DNA of 64,000 bases from the NCBI RefSeq assembly GCF_021922985.1, contig NZ_CP040788.1, positions 2,728,001-2,792,000 on the forward strand. Direction: 5' to 3'. A program made the position numbers and the translations under genes. The notes beneath the pieces were generated by a model. That model did not search any database. It saw only the letters and a program-made list of their open reading frames with translations, and was not told where the DNA came from. Position 1 is the stretch's first letter. Each line of letters starts with the position of its first letter. Positions 50,104 to 58,249 of the stretch are shown here, one piece after another. The stretch comes from Clavibacter michiganensis subsp. tessellarius (lineage in GTDB: Bacteria; Actinomycetota; Actinomycetes; Actinomycetales; Microbacteriaceae).

Positions 50104-51857
50104 CCACCGTCCGCACGGAGGGCTCCGAGCACCCCTCCTCCGCGGGCGCGCGCGGTCCGGGCCCGTCGCGCCCGGCAGGCGTGGACGCGGCGGGGCTCGA
50201 GGGCCGTCGCGCGCCGCTCGCGGCCGGGACCGTGCTCGGGGTGCTCGGCTCCGTCGTGACCCTCGCCCAGCCCCTGCTCGCGGGGCGCCTCATCGCGGAC
50301 GTCTCCGCCGGGACCTTCGGCCTCGCCTCCGTCCTCCCGCTGATGGCGCTCTTCGCGGTGGACGCGCTCCTCGCCGTCGCCTCGCAGCTCCTGCTCGCCC
50401 GCGCGAGCGAGGGCTACGTGTACGGGCTGCGGTCGTACCTCATCTCCCGGGTCCTCCGCGGGTACTGGCCGTCCGTCCACGGCTACGACCGGGGTGACCT
50501 GTACTCGCGCCTCGTCGTGGACACCGCGCTCGCCAAGGGGTGGATCGTGGGGGCCCTCCCGGCGCTGCTGTCCTCGCTCACGCTCGTGGTGGGCTGCGGC
50601 GTCGCGATGGCGCTCCTCAACCTGCCCCTGTTCCTGCTCACCTTCGCGGTCCTCGTGGTCTTCGGCGGGGTCGCCTGGTGGACCGCGCGCGGCGTGCAGC
50701 GGGCGGCGAAGGAGAACCAGGAGGACACGGCGGGGTTCATCGAGGGCGTGCAGCGCATGGTCTCGAGCCTGGTCACCATCAAGGCGGCGGGCCTGGAGCA
50801 GCAGGTCGACGCCGACGCCACGGACCGGGCCGACCGCGCCCGGCGGAGCGGGGTGCGGGTCCTGACCCGGACGGCCGTCCTCACGCCGGTGATGAACGTC
50901 GGCACCCAGGCGGCCATCGCCGTCGCCGTGATCGCCGGAGCGGCCTTCGTGGCCTCCGGGACGTTGACCGCCGCCGCGATGGTGTCCTTCTTCATGTACC
51001 TCCTCTACATCGTCGCTCCGCTCGTGCAGGCCTCCTCGGCGTTCGGCGAGATCGCGCAGTGCCGGGCGGCTCTGGCCCGCGTGCGCGAGGTGGGCGCGCT
51101 CCCGCAGGAGCGCGTGGAGGCCGAGCAGGGCGCGGCCGTCCGCACGAGCGCGCTCCGGGCCGACGTCGAGCTCCGCGACCTCGCGGTGCGGCACGGGGAC
51201 GACCAGGAGCCGCTGCTGACGGGCGTCTCGGGTCGGTTCACGTCGCCGGGGCTCGTCGCGCTCGTCGGACCGAACGGGGTGGGCAAGAGCACGATCCTCT
51301 GGTCCATCTGCGCCCTCCAGCGACCGAGCGCCGGACGCGTCCTGGTCGACGGACGGGACGTGGACGACTGGCCCGTGGCGGACCTCCGCCGGCGGGTCGT
51401 GCTGGTGCAGCAGGACGCCGCCCCGATGACGGGGAGCATCCGCGACAACATGCAGATCGGCACGGGCGTCCACAGCGACGCCCGTCGACGGGAGATGCTC
51501 GGCCGGGTCGGCCTGGGCGCGCTCGTCGACCGGCTCCCCGGCGGGCTGGACTCGCCCCTCGGCGAGGGCGGCGTCGAGCTGTCCGGGGGACAGCGGCGGC
51601 TCCTCGCCGTCGCGCGTGCCCTCCTCGCCGACCCGGGGGTCCTGCTCCTCGACGAGTTCACCTCGAACGTCGACCAGGCCGGCGCGGAGAAGCTGCTCGG
51701 GATCGCCCGCGACCTGGCCGCTGACCGTCTGGTCGTCGTCACCAGCCACGCGTCCGGGATCCTCGACGTCGCCGACAGCATCGTCGAGCTGACCCCGACC
51801 GGCTTCGTCGCGCACGCCGACGGCATGGCGACGATCGACGCGGGCGGGACGGGATGA
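50100..51857 (+). CDS. ABC exporter, fused TMD-NBD
   Basis: 585 residues. Six helices (about 40-325) in the type-IV exporter pattern, then an NBD: Walker A GPNGVGKST near 391, Q-loop VVLVQQDAAPMTG, signature VELSGGQRRLLAVARALL near 495, Walker B VLLLDEFTSNVD near 515, switch His in VTSHASG. There is no N-terminal C39 peptidase domain, so it should export an already cleaved or leaderless peptide. The Walker B Pro is replaced by Phe (DEFTS). GTG start overlaps the upstream stop by 4 bp. Confidence 0.9.
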   Translation: MTTVRTEGSEHPSSAGARGPGPSRPAGVDAAGLEGRRAPLAAGTVLGVLGSVVTLAQPLLAGRLIADVSAGTFGLASVLPLMALFAVDALLAVASQLLLARASEGYVYGLRSYLISRVLRGYWPSVHGYDRGDLYSRLVVDTALAKGWIVGALPALLSSLTLVVGCGVAMALLNLPLFLLTFAVLVVFGGVAWWTARGVQRAAKENQEDTAGFIEGVQRMVSSLVTIKAAGLEQQVDADATDRADRARRSGVRVLTRTAVLTPVMNVGTQAAIAVAVIAGAAFVASGTLTAAAMVSFFMYLLYIVAPLVQASSAFGEIAQCRAALARVREVGALPQERVEAEQGAAVRTSALRADVELRDLAVRHGDDQEPLLTGVSGRFTSPGLVALVGPNGVGKSTILWSICALQRPSAGRVLVDGRDVDDWPVADLRRRVVLVQQDAAPMTGSIRDNMQIGTGVHSDARRREMLGRVGLGALVDRLPGGLDSPLGEGGVELSGGQRRLLAVARALLADPGVLLLDEFTSNVDQAGAEKLLGIARDLAADRLVVVTSHASGILDVADSIVELTPTGFVAHADGMATIDAGGTG

Positions 51858-52672
51858 GCGCGGGTCTCGCGCGCACGGCGGCGCGGAGCCGCGTCCCCTC
51901 CGTGCTCGCCGGCATCGCCCTCGTCGCGGCGTCGGCGCTCTGGGCCCTCATCGACCGGACGTCGGACGCGCCCCTGCGGGCCATGGCCTGGATGCTCCCC
52001 GCCGGCTTCGCGCTCATCGCCCTGGGCTACGCCGCGACCGTGCTGGCGCCCCCGGCCGGCGGCGCGGTCCTCCCCCTGGCGTCGCCCGTGGAGGGACGCT
52101 GGACGGCGGTCAACTCGCCGACCGACCGCATCCCCAGCCATGGCACGCACGGCTTCGGCCAGACGTACGCGGTCGACCTGCTGGTGGCGCAGGAGGAGGC
52201 GCCGTCCGCGTCGGATGCGGGGCGCGGCAGCTTCCGCGCCCCGGGGTCGTACGCCTCGTTCGGGCTGCCGGTCCTCGCCCCAGCGGACGCCGAGGTCGTC
52301 GCCGCGGTGTCCGACGTGCGCGACCACCGCGGCAGGAGCGGGCCGCTCGGATCGACGTGGTTCGCGGTGGAGGCGGGCATGCGCGAGCTCCGCGGAGCGC
52401 GCGGGATGCTCGGCAACCACGTGGTCCTCCGCCTCGCCGACGGCAGCCACTTCGTGCTCGCGCACCTCCGGCGCGGGAGCGTCCGGGTGGGGCCGGGAGG
52501 CCGGGTGCGCACGGGCGAGGTCATCGCCGAGTGCGGGAACTCGGGGAACTCGACGGAGCCGCACCTCCACTGCCAGCGGCAGGACATCGCCCGTTCGTCG
52601 GCCGCCGTGGGCCTCCCCTGGACGATCGAGCCCGACGGGATCCCGGCGTCCGGCCACGCGACCCGCGGGTGA
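51854..52672 (+). CDS. M23-family metallopeptidase, membrane-anchored
   Basis: 272 residues. Two N-terminal helices (about 15-33 and 42-65), then an M23/LytM domain: the HGTHGFGQTYAVDLL segment with zinc-binding His/Asp, HFVLAHLRRGSV, and the HxH motif EPHLHCQRQD near 236. M23 enzymes cleave peptidoglycan cross-bridges or small peptides. Its ATG overlaps the exporter stop by 4 bp. It may open the wall for release, process the peptide, or confer self-protection. Confidence 0.82.
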   Translation: MSAGLARTAARSRVPSVLAGIALVAASALWALIDRTSDAPLRAMAWMLPAGFALIALGYAATVLAPPAGGAVLPLASPVEGRWTAVNSPTDRIPSHGTHGFGQTYAVDLLVAQEEAPSASDAGRGSFRAPGSYASFGLPVLAPADAEVVAAVSDVRDHRGRSGPLGSTWFAVEAGMRELRGARGMLGNHVVLRLADGSHFVLAHLRRGSVRVGPGGRVRTGEVIAECGNSGNSTEPHLHCQRQDIARSSAAVGLPWTIEPDGIPASGHATRG

Positions 52673-52877
52673 GGCGGCGGACGCGGCTCGCGTCGCGTCG
52701 CGTTCCGTTCCGTCCGCGCGGCGGCAGTGCGCCCTCCGGCATCCTCCGAGGTGGCGGCTCCCGCGTACCCGACCGCCTCGTGCCTGGCAACCCCCTCCGC
52801 GCATCCGGTCAGCGCTCGGTGCCCGGAGCAGGGTGGAGGGGACGGCGATTCCGCCGCACGAAGAAATAGGAGCCCCT

Positions 52878-53834
52878 ATGTACTTCCACGCACAGACCTG
52901 GATCAACGAGATCGCCGACGGCGAGCCCGACCCCGCCGCCGCCAACGCGCTGCAGGAGGGCCTCGGCGGCCAGTTCGGCGAGATGCGCACGATGATGCAG
53001 TACCTCTTCCAGGCCATGAACTTCCGCGGGGCGGCGGCGAAGCCGTACCGCGACCTGATCCAGGGCGTCGGCACCGAGGAGATCAGCCACGTCGAGCTCA
53101 TCGGCACGACCATCTCGCGCCTCCTCGACGGCGCGCCCGAGTACAGCGGCAAGCTCACCGACCCGCTCGACACCCCGGGCAAGGGCGGGGCGACGCCGCT
53201 GAGCATCGCGCTCGACCACGGCAACATCCACCACCACCTCGTGGGCGCGCAGGGCGCGCTGCCCGTCGACTCCGCCGGCAACCCGTGGAGCGGCAGCTAC
53301 GTCTACAACTCGGGCAACCTCCCGCTCGACCTGCTCTACAACGTCATGCTCGAGTCGACCGGCCGCCTGCAGAAGTGCCGCATCTACGAGATGACCGACA
53401 ACCCCGTCGCCCGCGCCACCGTCGCGTACCTCATCGTGCGCGACCAGGCGCACGAGAACGCGTACGCGAAGGCGCTCGAGACGCTCGGCGTCGACTGGGG
53501 CAAGCTCCTGCCGATCCCGAAGACCAACGCGGAGCAGTTCCCGGAGGTCAAGAAGCTGATCGACCTGGGGCTCCAGAGCAAGCAGTACAGCTTCGACCTC
53601 GACGGCAAGAGCGAGGCCGGCCGGATCTTCCAGGGCGCGTCGCCCTCGAACGACGGCACCGACCTCACGGCCACCGAGCAGGCGCCGCAGGGCGTCCCGT
53701 CGACCATCGCGCCGGAGCGGCTCGAGGAGTTCGCGCCGGGCCTCGACACGGACCTGATGGCGCTGATCCAGGAGACGGCCGAGCGCGAGCTCGCCGACAT
53801 CGAGGCGTTCTACGGGCCGACGAAGACGGCCTGA
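52878..53834 (+). CDS. Manganese catalase
   Basis: 318-residue dimanganese catalase that dismutates hydrogen peroxide in the cytosol. Ligand-bearing helices are visible: QEGLGGQFGEMRTMMQYLFQ (Glu), GVGTEEISHVELIGTT (Glu-x2-His), DLLYNVMLESTGRLQKCRIY (Glu) and VRDQAHENAYAKAL (His). Full normal length. TAGGAG is 6 nt before ATG. The 205-bp gap upstream shows nothing else. Not obviously linked to the peptide operon. It ends in the first copy of a repeated hairpin. Confidence 0.93.
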   Translation: MYFHAQTWINEIADGEPDPAAANALQEGLGGQFGEMRTMMQYLFQAMNFRGAAAKPYRDLIQGVGTEEISHVELIGTTISRLLDGAPEYSGKLTDPLDTPGKGGATPLSIALDHGNIHHHLVGAQGALPVDSAGNPWSGSYVYNSGNLPLDLLYNVMLESTGRLQKCRIYEMTDNPVARATVAYLIVRDQAHENAYAKALETLGVDWGKLLPIPKTNAEQFPEVKKLIDLGLQSKQYSFDLDGKSEAGRIFQGASPSNDGTDLTATEQAPQGVPSTIAPERLEEFAPGLDTDLMALIQETAERELADIEAFYGPTKTA

Positions 53835-53857
53835 TCCGCGTCAGCGTGAACTACGCG

Positions 53858-53902
53858 GCGGCGCCGTCTCCTGCAGGAGGCGGCGCCGTCGGCGTGCCCG
53901 GG
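53858..53902. terminator. Repeated hairpin element, copy 1
   Basis: 45-bp element with an inverted repeat of GGCGCCG.CTCCT / GGAG.CGGCGCC around GCA. It follows the manganese catalase gene and recurs almost unchanged at 54343. Probably a terminator that belongs to a dispersed repeat family. Confidence 0.75.
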
Positions 53903-54024
53903 CATCCATGGGGAACCGGCCCTGGGGAGGACGGCTTCGCTGATCCCCGGGATGCTCGATGATCGGCGCCGTGATCCCGATCGGGTGATCCATGTCGACG
54001 ACGTCCCCTGCCGAAGGAGCGCCG

Positions 54025-54324
54025 ATGTCCGCCGGACCATCGAGGCCACCCGCGACGACCACCGCACTCGACGCGTCCGCATCCGGCTGGCTCACCGCGC
54101 TCGTCGTCGTCCAGGGCCTCGCGACGATCGTCGCCTCCGTCCTGTTCCTCCCCGTGGGCGGGGCGCTGGTCCTCGCGAACGTCATCAGGGCGACGGCCAC
54201 CCGCGGGACGACGAGGGCGCTGTTCGCCATGTTCGCGATCACCGGAGCCGTCGCCCTCGTGTGCGTCCTGGTCTTCGGCTTCCAGGCGTCCGTCACCCAG
54301 GAGGTCTCCGTCGTCAGGCAGTGA
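54025..54324 (+). CDS. Small two-helix membrane protein
   Basis: 99 residues from ATG 54025, chosen because AAGGAG lies 6-7 nt upstream; ATG 53992 is in frame but lacks a ribosome-binding site. Two helices (about 20-46 and 61-84). No recognised family. It is flanked on both sides by copies of the 45-bp hairpin element, so it is a self-contained transcription unit. Confidence 0.65.
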   Translation: MSAGPSRPPATTTALDASASGWLTALVVVQGLATIVASVLFLPVGGALVLANVIRATATRGTTRALFAMFAITGAVALVCVLVFGFQASVTQEVSVVRQ

Positions 54325-54342
54325 GTGACCGTCATCGATCCC

Positions 54343-54387
54343 GCGGCGCCGTCTCCTCCGGGAGGCGGCGCCGTCGGCGCGTCCGGG
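54343..54387. terminator. Repeated hairpin element, copy 2
   Basis: Second copy of the 45-bp element, differing mainly in the loop (CCG for GCA) and two bases near the end. It follows the 99-aa gene. The rest of 54325-54626 shows no supported gene. Confidence 0.75.
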
Positions 54388-54626
54388 TCGACCGGGGACG
54401 AGTCGCGGGGCGGTGCGGCTCGCGTCGGCGAGACGATCGCTGCGCCCCCGTCTGCGCGGGCCGGGCCGGATCCCTCGACCTCCCCGCCGCGCGCGTGGTT
54501 GCATGGAGGGGCTGGCCGCGCGTTCCCGAGACGCGCCGAGGCCGTCGCGGCGGTGATCCGGGGTGGCTCACGCTGCAGGAGCGCCTCGGGTGGGAGCGCC
54601 GACATCCGAGTGTCCGGGGGGATGCG

Positions 54627-55832
54627 ATGCACGCCTACGAGCTGCTCAGGCCGGTGATGCGCGCGTTCTACGCGCGCGCGATGGCGGACTCCGGCGGAGT
54701 GCCGAAGCCCGTCGACGCGGCGTCGATCGCCGTCGAGGGCCCGGATCCGGACGCCGTCCTCCTCATCGGCAACGGCCCCGCGCACGGCTGGGGCGTCGTC
54801 ACCCACGAGCTCGCGCTCACCGGGCACCTCGGCCGCGCCGTGACCGCGCGCACCGAGCGGCCGTGCGCCGTCACCTTCATCGGCGACGAGACGATGAACG
54901 TCTCCTCCGCCCTCGCCTGGGTGGGCGACCACGACGTCGCCGCGTACGACGTCGTGGTGCTGGTGCTCGGGATCAACGACGCCGTGCGCCTCACCCGGGT
55001 GCCCGTGTGGCGGGAGCGCTTCGCCGAGCTGATGGACGCGCTGGTCGCCGGCATGCGTCCCTCGGCGCGGATCCTCGTGGCCGGCATGCAGCCCGTGCGC
55101 TCGGTGACGCCGTACGACAGCGCCCTCGGCGGGATCGCGCAGCGCCACGCCCGGCGGCTCGACCACGAGGCGCGGGAGGTCGTGGAGCTGACCCCGCGGG
55201 CGTCGTACTCCTCGCTCGGCGCCCCCGAGCTGGAGGACGACCGGCCGCTCGGGTCGTCGCGGGTCTACCGGAGCTGGGCGCGGGAGATCGCGGACGCCGC
55301 CGCGCCGCTGCTGGCCGACGTGCGGGAGGCGGAGGGCGCGAGCCGGGCGCCGTACTCGCCGACCGAGCCGGCCTACGAGTGGGCCGGCACGGCGCGGCTC
55401 GTGGAGCAGGCGCGGCACGGCGGATCCGAAGAGCTGCAGCGCCTCGCGGGCGTCGCGCAGGAGCGCTTCGACGTCGACGTGGCGGTCGTGAGCCTCCTCG
55501 ACGGCGACCGCCTCTGGTACGCGATGAACACCGACCGGCTGCCCTTCTCGATCCCGCGCGACATCGCGTACTGCGCCACCGTGGTCGAGGCCGACGACGC
55601 GCTCGTCGTGCCGGACGCGCAGCGCGACCCGCGGTTCGCCGGCAACCCGTTCATCGACATCACGGGCATGGACTTCTACGCCGGCTACCCGCTGCACTCC
55701 TCGGACGGCGAGCCCATCGGGACCTTCTGCCTGCTGGACCGGCGGACCCGCGCCGCCTCGTCGGTGCCGATGGAGGGGCTGCGGGAGATCGCGCTGCAGG
55801 CGGAGACGGAGCTCCGGCGCTACGAGACCTGA
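54627..55832 (+). CDS. GDSL/SGNH hydrolase fused to a GAF domain
   Basis: 401 residues. Residues about 40-235 are SGNH-like: VLLIGNGPAHGWGVVTHELA (block I; the usual GDS is GNGP), VLVLGINDAVRLTR (block III, GxND), and a conserved Asp/Tyr-rich end near the hydrolase boundary. Residues about 255-398 are a GAF domain (LQRLAGVAQERFDVDVAVVS, YAGYPLHSSDGEPIGTFCL). The combination suggests a sensor-regulated or signal-binding esterase. ATG 54627 follows GGGGGG; an earlier start is possible because the frame stays open and family-like (GWLTLQERLGWERRHPSV) for 25 codons. Confidence 0.72.
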   Translation: MHAYELLRPVMRAFYARAMADSGGVPKPVDAASIAVEGPDPDAVLLIGNGPAHGWGVVTHELALTGHLGRAVTARTERPCAVTFIGDETMNVSSALAWVGDHDVAAYDVVVLVLGINDAVRLTRVPVWRERFAELMDALVAGMRPSARILVAGMQPVRSVTPYDSALGGIAQRHARRLDHEAREVVELTPRASYSSLGAPELEDDRPLGSSRVYRSWAREIADAAAPLLADVREAEGASRAPYSPTEPAYEWAGTARLVEQARHGGSEELQRLAGVAQERFDVDVAVVSLLDGDRLWYAMNTDRLPFSIPRDIAYCATVVEADDALVVPDAQRDPRFAGNPFIDITGMDFYAGYPLHSSDGEPIGTFCLLDRRTRAASSVPMEGLREIALQAETELRRYET

Positions 55833-55850
55833 TCCGGCGGACGCGGATCA
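55830..55850. terminator. Inverted repeat carrying both convergent stops
   Basis: TGATCCG-N7-CGGATCA. The left arm is the stop of the GDSL-GAF gene and the right arm is the stop of the convergent esterase gene, in mirror image. The stem is only 7 bp, so terminator strength is doubtful. Confidence 0.5.
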
Positions 55851-56678
55851 GCCGCAGTAGGCCATCGACGCGCTGATCGGGCCCGTGGCCGCGGGCGCCG
55901 GGCAGATGCTGACCGACTCGTCGTCGTTCAGGTAGCGGTCGAGGAACGTCGTGACGGCCGTGCGGATGGTGTCGTTCGGGGTGCGCTCGCCCGCGCCGTG
56001 CCCGGCTCCCCGGAGCTCGAGGTACTCCTTGGGGGTGGCCCCCGGGAGCGACCGGTACATCCGCTTGCCCATGAGGAAGGGGAATGCCACGTGATCGGAC
56101 TGGCCGGTGATGATCAGGGACGGCGTGGTGACCCTCGTGTAGTTGACGCGCACGTCGAAGGGCATCAGGGCGATCACGGCCTTCAGCGTGTGCCGCGCCT
56201 CGGCGGCCGCCAGCACGCCGCCGCCCGCCATGGAGTAGCCGAGCTCGGCGACGCGCGCGGGGTCGACCTCGTCGGCCACGGCGCTCGAGCCGGTGAGGTA
56301 GTCGGAGGCCGCGAGCATCTCGTTCGCGCGAGCCTGGGGCGGATCCTGCGTGCCGTTCGTGTCGATGGTGAACACCACGAAGCCGGCGGCGGCGAGGTCG
56401 GTGCCGTACCAGCGCATGTCGGCCTGCGTGTCGCTGTAGCCCGGGGTGACGACGACGGCACCCAGCTTCGTGCCGGCGTCCGCCTTCGGGGCGAAGATCG
56501 TGCCGCCGCCGAAGCCGGTGACGTCGTTGCGGGGGACGGTGATCTCGGAGACCTCCCCGGCGCCGTCGGCATGGGCGGTCACGGGGCCCGCCAGCGCCAC
56601 GGCGCAGGCGAAGGCCAGGACGAAGGCGCTGGTGATGGCGGTGGAGCGGGTGCGGCGTCGGGGGAGCAGGGGGGTCAC
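55848..56678 (-). CDS. Secreted polyester hydrolase/cutinase-like esterase
   Basis: About 276 residues with a Sec-type signal peptide. The mature enzyme resembles bacterial cutinases and PET hydrolases: VVTPGYSDTQADMRWYG near 80, FVVFTIDTNGTQDPPQARA, nucleophile in GYSMAGGGVLAAA near 155, Asp in TGQSDHVAF, His in LRGAGHGAGERT, and a C-terminal Cys pair (SICPAP...AYCG). The nucleophile elbow is GYSMAG instead of the common GHSMGG. GTG 56678 with GGAGG was chosen; ATG 56693 is an alternative. Possible plant-cuticle or lipid substrate; inference. Confidence 0.78.
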   Translation of the reverse strand: MTPLLPRRRTRSTAITSAFVLAFACAVALAGPVTAHADGAGEVSEITVPRNDVTGFGGGTIFAPKADAGTKLGAVVVTPGYSDTQADMRWYGTDLAAAGFVVFTIDTNGTQDPPQARANEMLAASDYLTGSSAVADEVDPARVAELGYSMAGGGVLAAAEARHTLKAVIALMPFDVRVNYTRVTTPSLIITGQSDHVAFPFLMGKRMYRSLPGATPKEYLELRGAGHGAGERTPNDTIRTAVTTFLDRYLNDDESVSICPAPAATGPISASMAYCG

Positions 56679-56872
56679 GGTGCCTCCGGGCATCTCAGGC
56701 GTCCGCGCGGTCCATCCCGGTCGGATCGTGGAGACAGTAGGGGGTCGCGGGGGTCGGGCGGGTCGATCCTCCTCAGGGCGTGCGGCCGACCGCGCGCACG
56801 CCAGCCTCCCGGGGCATGCCGGTGATGCCTGCGAGGGACGCCGCCGCCGGGCGCCGTCCCTAGCGTGGAGGC

Positions 56873-58168
56873 ATGACGATCCGAGCGCTCCGCCGACGGG
56901 CCGGTGCCGTGGCGGCGGCCGTGCTCGTCGCCTCCCTGCTGAGCGGGTGCTCGTGGTTCCCGCAGCCGCCCGAGTCGGCGGTCACGTCACTGGAGGCGAT
57001 GCGCGTGCGCATCGCGGCGGTGGACGGGATCGCGGACGTCGAGACCTCGCTGCGCTCGACCGACTACAGCGACGGCCCGGACACGTGGATCGCGCGGGTC
57101 GACGTGACCGCCGACACCCCGGATCCCGCGGTCGCCGGCGCCGTCCAGCGCGCCCTGGGCGACGGGGTCACGCAGGCGGAGCTGGTCGCGTCGCTCGCGC
57201 TCCCCGCGGGGGACGGGACGGCGCCCGTGCGGCTCGACCTGCAGGTCCCGGCGGCCTGGGAGATCGCGGAGGTGTGGCGGCGGATCCCGGTGGTCTCCTC
57301 CGTGGACGTCACCGGCGACGGCCGCTCCGTCGAGCTCCGGGAGGGCACGACGATCCGGGCGGCGGCGCACCTCCTCCGGCCGTCCCTCGGCGACGGCGCG
57401 GTGGCGATCCGGCGCGGCACGACGAGCGTCGACGTGTCGGCGACCGCACCCGCTCCGGCCCTCCTCGATCAGCTGGACCGGCTCGAGGCGCGGTCGGACG
57501 TCTCGGAGATCACGGCCACGCTGGGGTCCGCGCAGATGCGCGGCGCGGTCTCGGTGGAGACCGAGGATCCCGTGGGGGTGGCCACCGCGCTCGCCGCGAC
57601 ACCCGACGAGGCGGCGGACGCGGGCACGGCGCCACGGCTGATCCTCTTCGTGCGCGCCCCGTACTCCGCGGACCGCGAGACGGGCACGGGCGCGGACGTC
57701 ACGGGCTGGCTCGGCCTGCCGCTCGGCTCGCCGGCGCCGGACGACCTGCCGGACCGGTCCCAGCCTTCGACCCCGGCCGCCCCGACGACGCCCGCGCCAC
57801 CGCTTGACCTCGTCGACGTCAGCGAACAGGAGGCGGGCGTGCGCGCCTTCCTCGAGGCCGCGGCCGCCACCACGGGCGTGCCCGCCGAGGTGACCACGGT
57901 CGCGACGCAGTGCGAGGACGGCTCCGCGGCGACGCAGGCGACGGGCAGCGTGCTCATCCCGATCTTCACCGTGATGGACGAGCCGCAGCCCCCGTTCGAC
58001 GCGATCACGCGCTCGTGGACGGACGCCGGGTTCGCCCCCGGAGGACGCGCGATGGGCCGTGACTACTGGAAGGCGGGCGACGGCCGCGCCGACGGGGTCG
58101 CCTCGGCGAGCATCCGCGGCGCCTCCGACGGCCTCCACCTCTCGGCCGAGTCGGTCTGCGTGCGGTGA
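56873..58168 (+). CDS. Hypothetical lipoprotein
   Basis: 431 residues. Signal peptide with lipobox LLSGC (Cys25). The mature part has repeated alpha/beta units (about 35-110, 115-190, 195-260), then a Pro/Thr linker and a C-terminal domain with Cys in ATQCEDGS and ESVCVR. No family recognised; the repeats resemble small ligand-binding domains. TAGCGT is 6 nt before ATG and doubles as part of a GGAG-containing leader. It lies upstream of xfp but has its own stop 81 bp away. Confidence 0.72.
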   Translation: MTIRALRRRAGAVAAAVLVASLLSGCSWFPQPPESAVTSLEAMRVRIAAVDGIADVETSLRSTDYSDGPDTWIARVDVTADTPDPAVAGAVQRALGDGVTQAELVASLALPAGDGTAPVRLDLQVPAAWEIAEVWRRIPVVSSVDVTGDGRSVELREGTTIRAAAHLLRPSLGDGAVAIRRGTTSVDVSATAPAPALLDQLDRLEARSDVSEITATLGSAQMRGAVSVETEDPVGVATALAATPDEAADAGTAPRLILFVRAPYSADRETGTGADVTGWLGLPLGSPAPDDLPDRSQPSTPAAPTTPAPPLDLVDVSEQEAGVRAFLEAAAATTGVPAEVTTVATQCEDGSAATQATGSVLIPIFTVMDEPQPPFDAITRSWTDAGFAPGGRAMGRDYWKAGDGRADGVASASIRGASDGLHLSAESVCVR

Positions 58169-58249
58169 CCGGCGCCCGCGCCGCTGGTCGTCGACCGTCC
58201 GTCTGCCCTCCACCCGGGACACCGCGCACCCACCGCCGTAGGCTGACTC

